This document shows positions 63,008 to 64,000 of a stretch of 64,000 bases of DNA, piece by piece. The stretch is from Novosphingobium sp. KA1 (GTDB lineage: Bacteria; Pseudomonadota; Alphaproteobacteria; Sphingomonadales; Sphingomonadaceae): the NCBI RefSeq assembly GCF_017309955.1, contig NZ_CP021247.1:1637001-1701000 (forward strand). Direction: 5' to 3'. The translations under genes and the position numbers were made by a program. Every line of letters begins with the position of its first letter. Within the stretch, counting starts at the first letter, position 1. Below the pieces are notes generated by a model. The model searched no databases. It worked only from the letters and a program-made list of their open reading frames with translations, and was not told the DNA's origin.

Positions 63008-64000
63008 TGTAAAAACGATCACCATAGGCCCCAAGGTGGACAACCCTTCGCCCATCGTGCGGGCCGAAGCCGAGCAAGGGCAAGATAGCACCCGCGTTCC
63101 CCCAACCAACGCCGATTTCTGTCAGGCGATCTTCTCCGACCTGTCGGCTGGTGGCACACCATTGATCACAGCGAAGACGGGCGATCCCAGTCAAGGAGGA
63201 TGGACGCCGCGCCCCGGCTCCGAGATTGATCGGATTTGTCAGCCTTCGGCAAACACCTACTTCAATTGCGCAAGCTTCAAGCCTGACGGTGATGATACTT
63301 GGGCTGCGAAGAAGGAGCAGGCCGTAGCCTACCATGCTGTCGTTCTCGATGACGTCGGCACCAAGGTTGCGCGGGAGGCGATCCCCGACATTGTGCCGAC
63401 ATGGGAACTCGAAACCAGCCCCGGCAACTTCCAAGTGGGGTTCAAGCTCAATCCGCCACTGCAGGACGCCTCGACGGTAGACCAGTTGCAAAAGCGGATT
63501 GCAGCAGCCGGGCTGACCGACAAAGGCGCTGGCGGAATGGCGCGATGGATGCGCCTTCCTATCGGTATCAACGGCAAGGAAAAGTACCGCGTTGATGGCC
63601 AGCCCTTCGTCTGCCGCATGCATGTCTGGAACCCGGACACGGCATATTCGGCGGATACCCTTGGTGACCTGCTTGCGCCGAACGTGACGACCACCCCGGC
63701 AAGGCAGTCCGCGAAATCAAAGGTCGGGGCAAACTCTGACCTGAATTGGGATGTCTATCAGCCCAGCGCGACGGAGAACCCGGTTCTGACGGCGTTCAAA
63801 GCCAACCGGCTCTATAAGTGCCAGACCGGGCCGGGAAAACATGAGGTGATTTGCCCATGGTTGTCGGAACATACTGACGCTGACGACTCCGGAACCGTGT
63901 ATTACGAACCAAGCGAAGCCTATCCTAACGGCGGATTCCGTTGCCAGCACTCGCATGGTGACCAGTACCGTCTCCGCGAGGTCGCCGAGCACTTCGGTCT
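63000..64000 (+). CDS. RepB-type DNA primase/replication protein (5' part, runs off the edge)
   Basis: A frame from ATG 63000 stays open to the end of the window (at least 333 residues). AVVLDDVGTKVAREAI and TWELETSPGNFQVGFKL are the RepB-like primase hallmarks (acidic DD pair, ETSPGNxQ). MARWMRLPIGINGKEK follows with its conserved RLP-G-N. Such proteins sit in replication modules of plasmids, phages and integrative elements, often fused to a helicase beyond this point. It supports the idea that everything right of the tRNA belongs to one mobile element. Confidence 0.78.
   Translation, partial: MLDVKTITIGPKVDNPSPIVRAEAEQGQDSTRVPPTNADFCQAIFSDLSAGGTPLITAKTGDPSQGGWTPRPGSEIDRICQPSANTYFNCASFKPDGDDTWAAKKEQAVAYHAVVLDDVGTKVAREAIPDIVPTWELETSPGNFQVGFKLNPPLQDASTVDQLQKRIAAAGLTDKGAGGMARWMRLPIGINGKEKYRVDGQPFVCRMHVWNPDTAYSADTLGDLLAPNVTTTPARQSAKSKVGANSDLNWDVYQPSATENPVLTAFKANRLYKCQTGPGKHEVICPWLSEHTDADDSGTVYYEPSEAYPNGGFRCQHSHGDQYRLREVAEHFG

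Overview
The window reads as chromosome of a high-GC alphaproteobacterium of the order Sphingomonadales, most like Novosphingobium. This is inferred from the TonB receptors, the aromatic and organosulfur catabolic genes, GC-rich codon use and the palindromic repeats, not from a marker gene. The last 5.7 kb, beyond a tRNA-Thr gene, is a lower-GC accessory element that runs off the right edge.

Region 1 (1-11.2 kb): a minus-strand catabolic cluster with a partial serine hydrolase, a TauD-type dioxygenase, an acetamidase/formamidase, a class III extradiol dioxygenase, a VOC protein, a Rieske oxygenase alpha subunit, an MFS transporter and a TonB receptor. A divergent aldo/keto reductase follows. 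Two families of dispersed palindromic repeats lie between these genes. Region 2 (11.2-21.9 kb): potassium uptake, with kup divergent from a kdp operon that begins with three small membrane ORFs and continues kdpFABCDE. A short MITE-like element sits exactly at the kup stop codon, and a candidate KdpE site lies between the two transcription units. Region 3 (21.9-28.6 kb): a GH92 glycosidase followed by an ECF sigma factor, a FecR anti-sigma factor and an STN-type TonB transducer. Region 4 (28.6-33.4 kb): sulfate-ester scavenging, with a leader region, a GPH transporter, an AtsK/TauD-like dioxygenase and an arylsulfatase.

Region 5 (33.5-50 kb): a self-contained chemosensory operon with a five-PAS soluble MCP, a triple-CheW scaffold, a STAS protein placed like rhizobial CheS, CheY, CheA, CheW, a poly-HAMP soluble MCP, CheW, a second poly-HAMP MCP, CheR, CheB and a large unfamiliar terminal protein with two degenerate MCP-like segments. 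All receptors look cytoplasmic, and no flagellar genes are nearby. Region 6 (50-58.2 kb): a pirin, a WYL/YafY regulator divergent from a GST across a perfect palindrome, a LuxR-type regulator, and a four-gene unit (LLM oxidoreductase, sulfotransferase, TIM-barrel isomerase, unknown protein).

Region 7 (58.3-64 kb): tRNA-Thr(CGU), then a low-GC two-gene module of a ParA-like ATPase and a HEPN-type putative RNase. It is followed by a structured non-coding region, four small genes (two of the gaps between them hold strong terminators), and the start of a RepB-type primase. The ParA-HEPN pair is the best candidate here for an undescribed defence or addiction system. The 709-residue terminal chemosensory protein is the second.
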